Shown here: positions 7,582-16,864 of the stretch, piece after piece
Layout: every line of letters starts with the position of its first letter
How positions within the stretch are numbered: the stretch's first letter is position 1
NCBI GenBank assembly: GCA_944381055.1
Contig: CALWJQ010000055.1
Location: forward strand, 1-35,320
Direction: 5' to 3'
From: an uncultured Clostridia bacterium
Lineage (GTDB): Bacteria; Bacillota; Clostridia; Oscillospirales; Butyricicoccaceae
Length of the DNA: 35,320 nucleotides
The notes under the pieces: generated by a model
Databases searched by the model: none
What the model was told of the DNA's origin: nothing
Seen by the model: the letters and a program-made list of their open reading frames with translations, nothing else
Program-made: the position numbers and the translations under genes

Positions 7582-8259
7582 ATGTACCGGATTCTAATTG
7601 TCGAAGACGACGCAACCATCGCGTCCCTTTTGTGCGAATGTCTGGCCCGCTGGGGGTACGAAGCACGGGCTGCCGACGATTTTCAGCATGTGATTGACAC
7701 ATTCCGCGACTTTGCCCCGCAGCTTGTGCTGCTCGACATTTCGCTGCCCTTTTACGACGGGTTCCACTGGTGCCGCGAAATCCGGATGCAGTCGAACGTC
7801 CCGGTGCTGTTCCTGTCTTCGCGCGGGGACAACATGGACATCGTCATGGCCATGAACATGGGCGGCGACGATTATGTGCAAAAGCCTTTTTCTACCGAGG
7901 TGCTGCTGGCCAAAATTTCAGCCCTGCTGCGCCGCGCTTACAGCTATGTCCCTGCCCCGCCGCCGCTCGAGATCCGCGGCGCACAGCTCGACGCGCGTGC
8001 CGGCGTGCTGCGCTGGCACGGCAAAACCCTGGAACTGACACGCAACGAAGCGCGTATTCTGACTACGCTTCTAGAACGCAAAAACGCCATCGTGTCGCGC
8101 GAAGAGCTGATGCGCGCACTGTGGGACGACGACAGTTTTGTCGATGACAACACGCTGACGGTCAACATCGCCCGGCTGCGCAGAAAGCTGGACGATCTGG
8201 GCCTGCACGACGTCATTGCCACGCGCAAGGGATTGGGGTATTGCATCCATGATTCGTAA
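7582..8259 (+). CDS. Response regulator, OmpR/BceR type
   Basis: This 225-residue two-component regulator has a receiver domain with acidic pocket Glu8/Asp9/Asp10, phosphoacceptor Asp52 in LLDISLP, and Lys101 in QKPF. It ends with an OmpR-type winged helix, seen as LTRNEARILTTLLERKNAIVSREELM and DDNTLTVNIARLRRKLDD. Its partners (a short kinase with WLHQIKTP and a BceAB-like transporter) place it in the BceR group, which activates genes for resistance to cell-wall-active peptides such as bacitracin. GGAGGG lies seven bases before the ATG. The 3' end overlaps the kinase start by 11 bases. A BceR-type palindrome at 9215 is its likely binding site. Confidence 0.92.
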   Translation: MYRILIVEDDATIASLLCECLARWGYEARAADDFQHVIDTFRDFAPQLVLLDISLPFYDGFHWCREIRMQSNVPVLFLSSRGDNMDIVMAMNMGGDDYVQKPFSTEVLLAKISALLRRAYSYVPAPPPLEIRGAQLDARAGVLRWHGKTLELTRNEARILTTLLERKNAIVSREELMRALWDDDSFVDDNTLTVNIARLRRKLDDLGLHDVIATRKGLGYCIHDS

Positions 8260-9229
8260 GTATCTGCGCCACCGACGGGCCGTCTTTCTGTTTTTTGCCG
8301 TCTTCTGCCTGTTTTTCACCCTGTTGCTTTATCTGTACGGCGGCGGGCTGGACGGTGCGTCTTACTTTCTGCTCATCGCCGCCTTCCTGCTCGCGCTGTG
8401 GACCGCCGTCGACGGCCGCGCATTCGCCCGGCGGATGCGCGCGCTGGACGACATTCTGCACAATATCAGCGCAGTGCGGCACGATTTTCCCCTGCCCGAC
8501 GGTCCGCTGGAAGAAACTTATCAGGACATTGCCGTCGAGCTGTGCCGTCTGCTGAACCGCAAAACGGGCGCGCTCGAAGCGGCCCACGCCGATCAGCTGT
8601 TTTACTACACCCGCTGGCTGCACCAGATCAAGACCCCCATTTCCGCTATCCGGCTGGCCATGCAGGCCGGGAAAGCCGACGGCGCTGTGCTCGAACAGGA
8701 ACTGTTTAAAATCGAGCAATATGTCGAAATGGCCTTGCAATACGTCAAATTGCAGGATCTCAGCGCCGACCTTGTCATCCGCGACACCGACGTTCTGCCC
8801 GTCGTGCGCGACTGCGTAAAGAAATACGCTTCGCTGTTTATTTACAAGGGCCTTTCCGCATCCGTCGAGGGCAGCGGTTTTGTCGCCGCAACCGATGAAA
8901 AGTGGCTGGCCTTCATCATCGAGCAGCTCTTGTCCAACGCGATCAAGTATACGGGCAAAGGCGGCGTGTCCGTCACGCTTGCGGATCATTCGGTGACCAT
9001 CCGCGACAGCGGCATCGGTATCCTGCCCGAAGACGCGGCCCGCATTTTTGAAAAAGGCTACACCGGTACGGCAGGGCGCATTGACAAGCGCGCGTCAGGC
9101 ATCGGCCTGTACATGGTGCGTCAAATTGCCGAGGACCTTTCCATCGGCCTGTCGGTCGATTCGCATCCCGGACAGGGCACCGCCGTCCGCCTCGATCTGC
9201 CTTTGCCCGGCAGCCTTACAAATTTGTAA
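8249..9229 (+). CDS. Intramembrane-sensing histidine kinase, BceS type
   Basis: This 326-residue sensor kinase has two N-terminal membrane helices (about 11-30 and 38-54) and almost no extracellular loop, the mark of intramembrane-sensing kinases. These rely on the partner ABC permease to detect the drug. The phosphorylated His125 sits in RWLHQIKTPISAIRL. The N box is EQLLSNAIKYT, the G1 box is RDSGIGI, and the G2 box is ASGIGLYMVRQIAEDL. The start overlaps the regulator gene, so translation is probably coupled. The ATG at 8249 matches family starts; longer in-frame versions would lie wholly inside the regulator gene. The final codons and stop lie within the operator palindrome. Confidence 0.92.
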   Translation: MIRKYLRHRRAVFLFFAVFCLFFTLLLYLYGGGLDGASYFLLIAAFLLALWTAVDGRAFARRMRALDDILHNISAVRHDFPLPDGPLEETYQDIAVELCRLLNRKTGALEAAHADQLFYYTRWLHQIKTPISAIRLAMQAGKADGAVLEQELFKIEQYVEMALQYVKLQDLSADLVIRDTDVLPVVRDCVKKYASLFIYKGLSASVEGSGFVAATDEKWLAFIIEQLLSNAIKYTGKGGVSVTLADHSVTIRDSGIGILPEDAARIFEKGYTGTAGRIDKRASGIGLYMVRQIAEDLSIGLSVDSHPGQGTAVRLDLPLPGSLTNL

Positions 9230-9230
9230 G
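9215..9230. promoter_or_regulatory. BceR-type operator, perfect 16-base palindrome
   Basis: CTTACAAATTTGTAAG is fully self-complementary and contains TTACA-N4-TGTAA, matching the known BceR-family binding consensus TNACA-N4-TGTAA. It overlaps the last codons and stop of the kinase gene. It lies 52 bases upstream of the -10 box of the transporter promoter, a usual distance for activation. The regulator encoded three genes back in the same cluster is the obvious ligand. Confidence 0.8.
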
Positions 9231-9243
9231 TCTGGACGGCAAA

Positions 9244-9288
9244 TTGTAAGCCGGATCGATGGCGCCGGCCGGGACGTTCTGGTATGAT
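9244..9288 (+). promoter_or_regulatory. Second half-site and extended -10 promoter of the transporter genes
   Basis: TTGTAAG (9244-9250) repeats half of the operator exactly 20 bases downstream, with no matching left half. TGgTATGAT (9280-9288) is an extended -10 box lacking a good -35, as expected for a promoter that needs an activator. It ends 53 bases before the ATPase start. Confidence 0.6.
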
Positions 9289-9341
9289 AGTGCCCGAAGA
9301 CAAGAAAACCGCTTTCTTCAGGCATTGATACGGAGGTCCGG

Positions 9342-10112
9342 ATGATGAAACTGTTACAGGTCAACCATGTGAAAAAAGTCTACAACACCCGTCTGGGCGC
9401 ACGGCAGTGCGTCGCGCTGGAAGACATCGGCTTTTCCGTCGACCAGGGGGAATTTGTCGCCATTATGGGCGCTTCCGGCTCGGGCAAGACGACGCTGCTC
9501 AACATTCTCGCGTCCCTTGACAAGCCAACCAGCGGCGACGTCTGCCTGGAAAACCGATCGTTTTCCGCCATTCCCGACCGCGAGCTGTCGGCTTTCCGCC
9601 GCGACAACCTGGGATTTGTGTTCCAGGATTTCAATCTGCTCGACACCTTTACCCTGCGGGACAACATTCTCCTCCCCCTGGTTTTGCAGAAAACCGCCGT
9701 CCACGAAATGGAAAAGCGCATCGAGCCGCTCGCACGGTCACTCGGCCTGACCGAGCTTTTGGACAAATTCCCCTATGAAGTCTCGGGCGGCGAAAAGCAG
9801 AGGGCCGCCGTCGCCCGCGCCGTCATCACCAATCCCCTGCTGCTGCTCGCCGACGAGCCGACCGGCGCGCTCGACAGCCGTTCAAGCGCCGCGCTGCTCG
9901 GTATTTTTGAAGACCTCAACGCCCAGGGGCAGACCATTTTGATGGTCACCCACAGCTCGATGGCGGCCAGCTACGCTTCGCGCGTGCTGTTCATCAAAGA
10001 CGGCCGCCTGTTCAGCCAGCTGTTCCGCGGGCAGATGGGACGGCGCGAATTTTTTGACCGCATTGTATCCAATCTTTCGGTTCTGTCAGACGGGGGTGTC
10101 GACATTGGGTAA
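9342..10112 (+). CDS. ABC transporter ATPase, BceA type
   Basis: This 256-residue ATPase belongs to the MacB/LolD-like group that includes BceA. Motifs are Walker A GASGSGKTT (about 43-51), Q-loop FVFQDFNLLDTF, signature VSGGEKQR (about 147-154), Walker B LLLLADEPTGALD (about 167-179), and H-loop MVTHS. With the following permease it forms the flux sensor and detoxifier for lipid-II-cycle-targeting peptides. Two adjacent ATGs (9342 and 9345) are possible; GGAGG ends five or eight bases before them. Its 3' end overlaps the permease gene. Expression should be induced through the BceR-type site at 9215. Confidence 0.92.
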   Translation: MMKLLQVNHVKKVYNTRLGARQCVALEDIGFSVDQGEFVAIMGASGSGKTTLLNILASLDKPTSGDVCLENRSFSAIPDRELSAFRRDNLGFVFQDFNLLDTFTLRDNILLPLVLQKTAVHEMEKRIEPLARSLGLTELLDKFPYEVSGGEKQRAAVARAVITNPLLLLADEPTGALDSRSSAALLGIFEDLNAQGQTILMVTHSSMAASYASRVLFIKDGRLFSQLFRGQMGRREFFDRIVSNLSVLSDGGVDIG

Positions 10113-12087
10113 AGCATTTTACCTGCGTCTGGCGCTCAGCAACCTGCGGCGCAACCGCCGCATGGTCATGCCCTACTTTTTCGCCACCGCCGTTTTGTCC
10201 GGCATGTTCTTTATCATTTACAACCTCATTGACTCGCAAAGCATCGCAAACGTCATTTACGGCCCCACATTACAGGGGATGCTGGGCTTCGGCATCAGCG
10301 TGATGATTTTTTTCACCGTCATCTACATGCTGTACATCAACAGCTTTCTCACGTCGCGGCGCAAGACCGAGTTCGGCCTGTACGGCGTGCTCGGCCTGGA
10401 AAAACGCCACGTCGCCCGCATCATCTTTTGGGAAAACCTGATCCTGTCGGGCGGCGGGCTGCTGCTCGGCCTTGCTGCGGGCGCGGTGTTTGGCAAGCTG
10501 GTCTTTCTCATCCTGATGCGTGCCATGGGATCGTTTGCGCCGGGCAGCACCGTTTCCCCCACCCTGCCGGCCCTGCTTTCGACGGCCGGCGTGTTCCTGG
10601 TCATTTTTCTGCTGACCTGCCTGTACAATATTTTTAAAGTACGGGTTGCTTCGCCCATCGACCTTCTGCACGGTGAGGCCAAGGGCGAAAAAAAGCCGCG
10701 CTTCACAGTCCCCATCACCATTCTCGGCGTCCTGACCCTCGGCGGCGGCTATGCCCTCAGCCTGCTGTCCGCCATCCCCACCATCGCGCTGCTCAGCTTC
10801 TGGCCGGCCGTTCTGCTCGTCATCATCGGCACTCTATGCCTGTTCACTGCGGGCAGCGTCTTCATTCTCAACCGCCTGCGCAAGAACAAAAAGTTCTATT
10901 ACCAGCCGCGCAACTTTGTCGCCGTTTCGGGACTTTTGCACCGCATGAAGCAAAACGCCGCGGGTCTTGCCAACATCTGCATTTTGTCGACCATGGTCAT
11001 CATCACCATGAGCGGCTGCTGTTCTCTCTTTTTTGGCCAGGAATCGATACTGCGTTCACAGAACCCTTACGACATCTCGCTTGGGCTGGCGCTTTCTGAC
11101 CGGGATGCGCGCAGCGCCGCCGTGGACGATGTGCTGGATGCCGCACAGTCGCTGGCCGCTGAATACGGCGCCGAGCTTACAGACGTCGCACGCCTGACCT
11201 GGTATCAGACCTACTTCTGGCCGGGCAGCGGCGAAGAGCTTTCGGGCGGCATTGTCCCTGTCGGGCAATATAATGAAATGACGGGCAGCCAATACCTGCT
11301 CGCACCTGACGAGCTTTTGTTCATCGGCGGCAGTGAAAGCTCGGTACAACATTTCCGGGACCAGCTTGAAGGCTCCTTTTCCATCCAGACCGCCGACGGC
11401 AAGCCCCTTCCCCTGCACGACGGCGTGCTCGACAAAGGCAGCGTTCTTATTCTGACCGCGGACGAAGACGCGCTGAGCAATGCTCTTGCCGTCATGTATG
11501 ACGAGCCGGGCGGCGACCTTACACGTTTGATTGACGAGTGCCTGTACTTTGACGTCGATCTTTCGCAGGAAGACGGCCTGGACTTCGGCAACCGGATGTT
11601 CGAACGGTTTAATAAAATCACGTCCGATGCCGCCGCAGGCGGCGAATACAGTGTCCGGACCAGCTCGATCTTCATCGACCGGGCATCCTCACTGGGCACC
11701 TATGGCGGGCTTTTGGTGCTCGGCGTGTTCTTTACCATCCTGTTTTTAACCAACACCGTTATCATCATTTACTTCAAGCAGGTGTCCGAAGGCATGGAAG
11801 ACCGCGAGCGCTTTACCATCATGCAAAAGGTCGGCATGAGCGACGCCGAGGTGCGTTCGACCATCAACCGCCAGGTGCTGATCGTCTTTTTCCTGCCCCT
11901 CGTCGGCGCGCTGCTGCACACGGCGGCTGCCGTCAACATCATGGTGCGCCTTCTCGAGCTGTTCTGGCTGTACGATATCGGCATCACGCTGACGTGCATG
12001 GGGGTCATCAGCCTTTGCTTTGCCGTTGTGTATATTGCGGTTTACCGGTTCACAGCCAAAACCTATTACAAAATCGTCAAATGGTAA
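10105..12087 (+). CDS. ABC transporter permease, BceB type
   Basis: This protein of about 660 residues has ten predicted membrane helices, including FtsX-like blocks. A large extracellular domain of over 200 residues runs from about FFGQESILRSQNPYD to SSIFIDRASSLGTYGG, between helices seven and eight. That is the BceB layout; the domain binds or senses the peptide antibiotic and signals to the kinase. The beginning LGKAFYLRLALSNLRRNRRM is typical. The most likely start is the TTG at 10105, with GGGGGTG six bases upstream, overlapping the ATPase gene by eight bases. A GTG at 10096 and an ATG at 10054 are alternatives, but the latter lies deep inside the ATPase gene. Confidence 0.9.
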   Translation: MGKAFYLRLALSNLRRNRRMVMPYFFATAVLSGMFFIIYNLIDSQSIANVIYGPTLQGMLGFGISVMIFFTVIYMLYINSFLTSRRKTEFGLYGVLGLEKRHVARIIFWENLILSGGGLLLGLAAGAVFGKLVFLILMRAMGSFAPGSTVSPTLPALLSTAGVFLVIFLLTCLYNIFKVRVASPIDLLHGEAKGEKKPRFTVPITILGVLTLGGGYALSLLSAIPTIALLSFWPAVLLVIIGTLCLFTAGSVFILNRLRKNKKFYYQPRNFVAVSGLLHRMKQNAAGLANICILSTMVIITMSGCCSLFFGQESILRSQNPYDISLGLALSDRDARSAAVDDVLDAAQSLAAEYGAELTDVARLTWYQTYFWPGSGEELSGGIVPVGQYNEMTGSQYLLAPDELLFIGGSESSVQHFRDQLEGSFSIQTADGKPLPLHDGVLDKGSVLILTADEDALSNALAVMYDEPGGDLTRLIDECLYFDVDLSQEDGLDFGNRMFERFNKITSDAAAGGEYSVRTSSIFIDRASSLGTYGGLLVLGVFFTILFLTNTVIIIYFKQVSEGMEDRERFTIMQKVGMSDAEVRSTINRQVLIVFFLPLVGALLHTAAAVNIMVRLLELFWLYDIGITLTCMGVISLCFAVVYIAVYRFTAKTYYKIVKW

Positions 12088-12092
12088 ACACA

Positions 12093-12122
12093 AAAGAACA
12101 CACCCGTGCGGGTGTGTTCTTT
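12093..12122 (+). terminator. Terminator of the Bce-type module
   Basis: AAAGAACACACCCG and its full complement flank a TG loop and end in TTT, five bases after the permease stop. The stem is long; the T tract is short. Confidence 0.75.
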
Positions 12123-12155
12123 CTGCGTCCGGGCATATCAGGCAGCCGGGCACGC

Positions 12156-12186
12156 AAAAGGCGGTGCGCCCGATGGCGCACCGCCT
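12156..12186 (-). terminator. Terminator of rpsU
   Basis: On the minus strand AGGCGGTGCGCC, a four-base loop and GGCGCACCGCCT end in TTTTG, six bases after the rpsU stop. It faces the Bce terminator, separating convergent genes. Confidence 0.85.
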
Positions 12187-12192
12187 GTCATT

Positions 12193-12375
12193 TTAGCGAT
12201 AGGATCTTTTCTTGGCGCGAGCAGCCTCGCTCTTTTTGCGCCGTTTGACACTGGGGCTTTCATAGTGTTCTCTTTTACGGACTTCGGAGAGCACACCGGA
12301 CTTGGCGCAGGAGCGCTTAAAGCGGCGCAGGGCGCTGTCCAGCGATTCATCGGGCTTAACGCGAATCTCTGACAT
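12193..12375 (-). CDS. rpsU: 30S ribosomal protein S21
   Basis: The 60-residue product begins [20 protein letters not shown] and ends in a basic tail, [17 protein letters not shown], the standard S21 pattern. S21 joins the small subunit late and helps initiation by supporting the anti-Shine-Dalgarno end of 16S rRNA. The start is fixed by a strong GGAGGGAGGG sequence shortly upstream; a longer in-frame start would read through this site. It stands apart from the usual rpsU-dnaG-rpoD or rpsU-yqeY order and has its own consensus promoter. Confidence 0.96.
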   Translation of the reverse strand: MSEIRVKPDESLDSALRRFKRSCAKSGVLSEVRKREHYESPSVKRRKKSEAARAKKRSYR

Positions 12376-12428
12376 AACTTTTCCCTCCCTCCGTATATCA
12401 AGCACTCAATAAATTACAGAACATAAAT

Positions 12429-12457
12429 ATTATAACCGCTGTGCGGCCGCTTGTCAA
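12429..12457 (-). promoter_or_regulatory. Consensus sigma-A promoter of rpsU
   Basis: On the minus strand TTGACA (12452-12457), exactly 17 bases, and TATAAT (12429-12434) match the consensus at every position. The -35 begins five bases past the leuS stop, so rpsU can be transcribed strongly and independently of leuS. Confidence 0.9.
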
Positions 12458-12461
12458 GGAC

Positions 12462-14873
12462 TTAAAGCGGCTTGACGACAATATTGATAATCTTTCCCTT
12501 GACGACAATGGTTTTGACGATTTTCATGCCGCTGAGCGCCGCTGCGACCTTGTCGTCGGCACGGGCGATGTCCAGCATGGCCTGCTCGTCGGCGTCCGCC
12601 GGGATGGTGACAATGCTCTTGACCTTGCCGTTCAGCTGCACGGCGATGTCCAGGGTCTGATCTTTCGTCTTGCTCTCGTCGTACTGCGGCCACGGTTCAC
12701 GGACCAGCATGTCGGGGTTCCCCATACGCTCGTTCAGCTCTTCGGTCAGGTGCGGGGCAAAGGGGTTGAGCAACGTAATAAAGGTCTTAAACTCGGCGCG
12801 GTTGACCCCTTTTTCAAAGAACTGGTTGAGCAGCGTCATGAGCGCGGCAATCGCGGTGTTGAACTTGAGTGTCTCAATGTCTTCTGATACTTTTTTGATG
12901 GTCTTGTGAATCAGGCTCTCGTTTTCGGGGGAATAGCTGACGCCGTCTTTGACCTCGCTTTCGAGCGCGCAGACGCGCTCAAGGAAGCGGCGGCAGCCCT
13001 TGATGGACTGGGTTGACCACGGCGCAGCCTTTTCAAAATCGCCGACAAACATTTCGTACATGCGCAGCGTATCCGCGCCGTAATCGCGGATAATGTCGTC
13101 CGGGTTGATGACGTTGCCGCGCGACTTGGACATTTTTTCGCCGTTTTCACCCAGAATCATGCCGTGGCTGGTGCGGCGTTTATACGGCTCGGCACAGGGA
13201 ACGACGCCGATGTCATACAAAAACTTGTGCCAGAAGCGCGAGTACAGCAGGTGCAGGGTCGTGTGCTCCATGCCGCCGTTGTACCAGTCGACGGGCATCC
13301 AGTATTCAAGCGCCTCTTTCGAGGCCAGCTCCTTGTCGTTGTGCGGGTCGCAGTAACGCAAAAAATACCAGCTCGACCCCGCCCACTGGGGCATGGTGTC
13401 AGTCTCGCGGCGCGCGGGGCCGCCGCAGCGCGGGCAGGTCGTATTGACCCAGTCGGTGCACTTGGCCAGCGGCGACTCGCCGTTGTCGGTCGGCTCATAG
13501 CTTTCGACGTCGGGCAGGCGCAGCGGCAGTTCGCTTTCGGGCAGGGGCACCCACTCGCCGCAGTGGTCGCACCACACCAGCGGAATCGGCTCGCCCCAAT
13601 AGCGCTGACGGGAGAATACCCAGTCGCGCAGCTTGAAGTTGACTTTAGCACGGCCTTTGCCGGTCTCAGTCAGCCAATCGATGATTTTGGCTTTGGCCTC
13701 TTCCACGCTCAGGCCGTTCAAAAAGCCCGAATTGACCAGCACTCCGGTATCGCAGTCGGTAAAAGCCTCTTTTTCCACGTCGCCGCCCGCGACGACTTCT
13801 ACAATTTCGCAGCCGAACTTTTTGGCGAATTCCCAGTCGCGGGTATCATGCCCCGGCACCGCCATGATGGCGCCGGTACCGTAACTCATCAGGACATAAT
13901 CAGACACATAGATGGGAATCTGGCGGTCATTGACCGGGTTGACGGCCATGACGCCGTCAATGCGCACGCCGGTCTTGTCCTTTTGCAGCTCGGTGCGCTC
14001 AAAATCGGACTTGCGGGCCGACGCTTCACGATAGGCGATGATCTCGTCCCAGTTTTTGATCTGCGCCTTCCACTTGTCGATGTAGGGGTGCTCGGGCGAC
14101 ATAACCATGTACGTCGCGCCGAACAGCGTGTCAGGGCGCGTGGTGTAAATGGTCAGCTTGTCGCCCTCGGTCGTTGCAAAGTCGACTTCTGCGCCTGTCG
14201 AACGGCCAATCCAATTCTTTTGCTGTACGTTGACGCGATCGATAAAGTTGACGGTGTCCAAATCGTCGATCAGACGCTGGGCATAGGCGGTAATTTTGAG
14301 CATCCACTGGCTCTTTTCACGCCGCACGACTTCGCTTCCGCAGCGCTCGCAGACACCGTTGACGACCTCTTCGTTGGCCAGCACGCACTTGCACGATGTG
14401 CACCAGTTGACCGGCATGGTGGTTTTATACGCCAGGCCTTTTTTAAAAAGCTGCAAAAAGATCCACTGGGTCCACTTATAGTACTCGGGATCGGTGGTAT
14501 TGACCTCGCGCGACCAGTCAAAAGACAGGCCGATGGCATTGAGCTGGCTTTTGAAGCGGGCGACGTTCCTTTTGGTCACTTCGGCCGGATGGACATGGTT
14601 TTTGATGGCAAAATTTTCTGTCGGCAGGCCAAAAGCGTCCCAACCCATGGGGAACAGGACGTTGTAGCCCTGCATCCGGCGCTTGCGCGCGACGATGTCC
14701 ATCGCCGTATACGGACGCGGGTGCCCAATATGCAGGCCGACGCCCGACGGGTACGGGAATTCGATCAGCGCGTAGTACTTGGGCAGCGAAAAGTCCTGCT
14801 TGGCCTCAAACGCGTTGGATTCACGCCATTTTTCCTGCCACTTTTTTTCTATTTCTGGATAGTCGTATTTCAT
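12462..14873 (-). CDS. leuS: Leucyl-tRNA synthetase
   Basis: This 803-residue class Ia synthetase charges tRNA-Leu. The ATP-binding motifs are HIGH (48-51, in [10 protein letters not shown]) and KMSKS (580-584, in [10 protein letters not shown]). The CP1 editing domain lies between, with [18 protein letters not shown] zinc-type cluster in the editing/CP1 region is seen as [22 protein letters not shown] near 150-170, and a second Cys set, CDHCGE/CPRCGG, lies further on. The C-terminal domain ends [12 protein letters not shown]. The gene starts two bases after the rsfS stop with GAGG just upstream. There is no room for a T-box leader, so tRNA-Leu-responsive control at this gene is unlikely. Confidence 0.97.
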   Translation of the reverse strand: MKYDYPEIEKKWQEKWRESNAFEAKQDFSLPKYYALIEFPYPSGVGLHIGHPRPYTAMDIVARKRRMQGYNVLFPMGWDAFGLPTENFAIKNHVHPAEVTKRNVARFKSQLNAIGLSFDWSREVNTTDPEYYKWTQWIFLQLFKKGLAYKTTMPVNWCTSCKCVLANEEVVNGVCERCGSEVVRREKSQWMLKITAYAQRLIDDLDTVNFIDRVNVQQKNWIGRSTGAEVDFATTEGDKLTIYTTRPDTLFGATYMVMSPEHPYIDKWKAQIKNWDEIIAYREASARKSDFERTELQKDKTGVRIDGVMAVNPVNDRQIPIYVSDYVLMSYGTGAIMAVPGHDTRDWEFAKKFGCEIVEVVAGGDVEKEAFTDCDTGVLVNSGFLNGLSVEEAKAKIIDWLTETGKGRAKVNFKLRDWVFSRQRYWGEPIPLVWCDHCGEWVPLPESELPLRLPDVESYEPTDNGESPLAKCTDWVNTTCPRCGGPARRETDTMPQWAGSSWYFLRYCDPHNDKELASKEALEYWMPVDWYNGGMEHTTLHLLYSRFWHKFLYDIGVVPCAEPYKRRTSHGMILGENGEKMSKSRGNVINPDDIIRDYGADTLRMYEMFVGDFEKAAPWSTQSIKGCRRFLERVCALESEVKDGVSYSPENESLIHKTIKKVSEDIETLKFNTAIAALMTLLNQFFEKGVNRAEFKTFITLLNPFAPHLTEELNERMGNPDMLVREPWPQYDESKTKDQTLDIAVQLNGKVKSIVTIPADADEQAMLDIARADDKVAAALSGMKIVKTIVVKGKIINIVVKPL

Positions 14874-14874
14874 T

Positions 14875-15252
14875 TTATTCCTCTTCCTTTTTCAGATATT
14901 GGCTCAGATCGACGTTCTGGGAATCGCTCCATAGTCGCTCGAGCGCGTACAGTTCGCGCGCTTCTGAAAGGAAGATGTTGATAACGACACTGCTGTAATC
15001 CATCAAAATCCAGCTCGAGGTGACCCCCTCAATATGATGGGCGTAGACGCCCATATCGTTTTTGAGTTTGAACTCGATTTCGTCGCACAGCGCCCGGATA
15101 TGGGTCGTGCTGGTGCCCGTCATGACGACAAAATAATCAGCCAGCGTCGTCTGCTCGTAGACGCGCATGGCGGTGATGTCGCGCGCCTTTTTGTCGTCTG
15201 CCGTGCGGACGGCAAGGGCCAGGATCTGCTCGGGAGTGGGATGAACTGTCAT
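14875..15252 (-). CDS. rsfS: Ribosome silencing factor RsfS (YbeB/Iojap)
   Basis: This 125-residue protein has the RsfS core, seen as [21 protein letters not shown] then [19 protein letters not shown] and [25 protein letters not shown] segments. RsfS binds ribosomal protein L14 and blocks subunit joining when nutrients are short. The ATG at 15250-15252 has GGAGG eight bases upstream. It follows the LCP gene by 28 bases and precedes leuS by one base. The order nadD-yqeK-(LCP)-rsfS is a common firmicute arrangement. Confidence 0.95.
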   Translation of the reverse strand: MTVHPTPEQILALAVRTADDKKARDITAMRVYEQTTLADYFVVMTGTSTTHIRALCDEIEFKLKNDMGVYAHHIEGVTSSWILMDYSSVVINIFLSEARELYALERLWSDSQNVDLSQYLKKEEE

Positions 15253-15280
15253 ATTTCACTGCCTCCTGCAAAGAACTGCA

Positions 15281-16864
15281 TTATAAAGCCGGCTGTGCAG
15301 GGCTGTCCGGCACATCGGCCGTTGCCTGCGGCGGATTCTCTTCTGACGGCGCCGTCTGGCCGGCTGTCCCGGACGGCGTTTCCTCCTGCGGCTGCACAGG
15401 CCCGGCCGGCGCTTCCGGGACGGTTGTCCCGGAAGCGGGATCTTCCGGCTGTACACCCGGTTCTGCGGGCCCGGCCGGCTCCGGCGGATCGGCCGGGGTG
15501 CCCGGCTGAACAGGGTCGTCGTCCTGCGAATCGGACAGATTTTCAGGCTGTTCGGGGCCGGACGGCTCTGCGGGATCTGTCTGTTCCGATGGATCAGACG
15601 GCTCTGTGGGATCTGTCTGTTCCGATGGATCAGACGGCTCTGTGGGATCGTCCTGGCCGGACGGCTCCGTGGAAGCATCCGGATCGGACGGCGTCTCTTC
15701 TGCCGGCGGTTCGACATCCCCGCCGTCGCCGGTGTCTTCCGCCGGCGGACTGGTCGGATAGGCGCTTGCGTCGATCAGATTGAGATCGGTGATGGGCTCG
15801 TTATACGGGTTGAGCTTTTCGTTGACCAGTTCCAAAATCCCTGCTTCCTCCGGGACATAATAAGACTGCATGTGCCCGTAATCGGCTTCCCACAAATACC
15901 GGGCGGTTCCAGGCAGAATGGACATCGAAATGTTTTCCGCTTTCATGGACAGCGCCTGTATGCCCAGCCACATCAGCTCGCCCATGCTCATATCGGTCTC
16001 GGTGTTGTTCAAAACGGCGCTTGCAATGTCTGAAACCTTGAGCAGGTTTGTCGGGCTGAGAAGCTGGCTGGCGACGGCCTGCAAAAATTCCTGCTGGCAG
16101 GCAATGCGCTCGATGTCGCCGCCCGGGTATCCGCCGGGCACGCCAGGGTTGTTTTGCCTAAACCGGATAAGCTGCAGCGCCTGATCCCCGTCGAGAGTTT
16201 GCAGGCCGGGCACCAGGTCGATATACAAATCCTGGGTCGGATCGGTGTACAGCATACGCACCGGCACGTCAAACTCGACGCCGCCAATGGCGTTGATAAG
16301 GTCGACAAAGCCCTGGAAATCGACGACTACCGTACGGTCGATGCGAAAACCGAGCAGCATTTGCAGCTCTTCACGCAGCTGTTCAACGCCGCCGTAAAAG
16401 GCGCTGTTGATTTTTTTGATGCTGCGCCGGACATTGGACATGGTGTCGCGCGGGACATTGACCATGTTGATGGTCTGGTTTTTCACGTCATAAGACGCAA
16501 CAATAATGGTGTCGGTGCGCGCGCTGTCTTCATCCGTCCCGCACAGCAGGAAGGTATAGTAATCCTCTTTTCGGGTTTTATTTTCATCTTCTACAAAAGG
16601 CTTGACAAGATCGCCTTCGTAATAATCGCGGCCCTGTTCGGGTTCGGACGGCCCGCTGTCGGGCTCGGCGGCAGACGGCCGGTCGATGTCAATCGGCCTG
16701 ACCGTGCTTTTCCACCAGATGATCACGCCCGTTACGGCCAGCGCCAGTGCGGCGGCCGCACAGGCGGCAACGACCAGCAGGCGGCGGCGGTTGACAGGCT
16801 TTTTAGGCGGTCTGGGACTTTTGGGCATAACGTGCCGGGGCCCCTGGGGAGTGTGCTCGTTCAT
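15281..16864 (-). CDS. LytR-CpsA-Psr (LCP) family cell-wall polymer ligase with long acidic Pro-rich tail
   Basis: This is a 527-residue, single-pass membrane protein. A basic N-terminus is followed by a membrane helix (about 29-51) and an extracellular LCP domain (about 100-260). LCP hallmarks are LLCGTDEDSARTDTIIVASYD, MVNVPRDTMSNV, KINSAFYGGVEQLR, VDLINAIGGVEFDVP and IRFRQNN. LCP enzymes transfer lipid-linked glycopolymers such as teichoic acids to peptidoglycan. The last 165 or so residues (from about 360) are rich in Pro, Glu, Asp, Ser and Thr and include repeated DPTEPSDPSEQT units. This tail is probably disordered and within the wall; it is not part of the catalytic fold. The start overlaps the nadD-yqeK stop by ATGA. 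Confidence 0.9.
   Translation of the reverse strand: MNEHTPQGPRHVMPKSPRPPKKPVNRRRLLVVAACAAAALALAVTGVIIWWKSTVRPIDIDRPSAAEPDSGPSEPEQGRDYYEGDLVKPFVEDENKTRKEDYYTFLLCGTDEDSARTDTIIVASYDVKNQTINMVNVPRDTMSNVRRSIKKINSAFYGGVEQLREELQMLLGFRIDRTVVVDFQGFVDLINAIGGVEFDVPVRMLYTDPTQDLYIDLVPGLQTLDGDQALQLIRFRQNNPGVPGGYPGGDIERIACQQEFLQAVASQLLSPTNLLKVSDIASAVLNNTETDMSMGELMWLGIQALSMKAENISMSILPGTARYLWEADYGHMQSYYVPEEAGILELVNEKLNPYNEPITDLNLIDASAYPTSPPAEDTGDGGDVEPPAEETPSDPDASTEPSGQDDPTEPSDPSEQTDPTEPSDPSEQTDPAEPSGPEQPENLSDSQDDDPVQPGTPADPPEPAGPAEPGVQPEDPASGTTVPEAPAGPVQPQEETPSGTAGQTAPSEENPPQATADVPDSPAQPAL
15561..15649 (-). repeat. 36-base tandem repeat inside the LCP gene tail
   Basis: Two nearly identical 36-base units (15561-15596 and 15597-15632) are followed by the first part of a third. 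Each encodes 12 residues of the DPTEPSDPSEQT type. The units differ at one base, suggesting recent duplication. Confidence 0.85.

Noticed and set aside
14874..14880. A possible T-box or leader before leuS
   Set aside because: The gap between rsfS and leuS is one base, leaving no room for a leader.
13164..14981. A 605-codon open frame on the plus strand antisense to leuS and rsfS
   Set aside because: It lies wholly opposite well-supported genes, has no recognisable domains, and is what GC-rich codon bias produces on the opposite strand.
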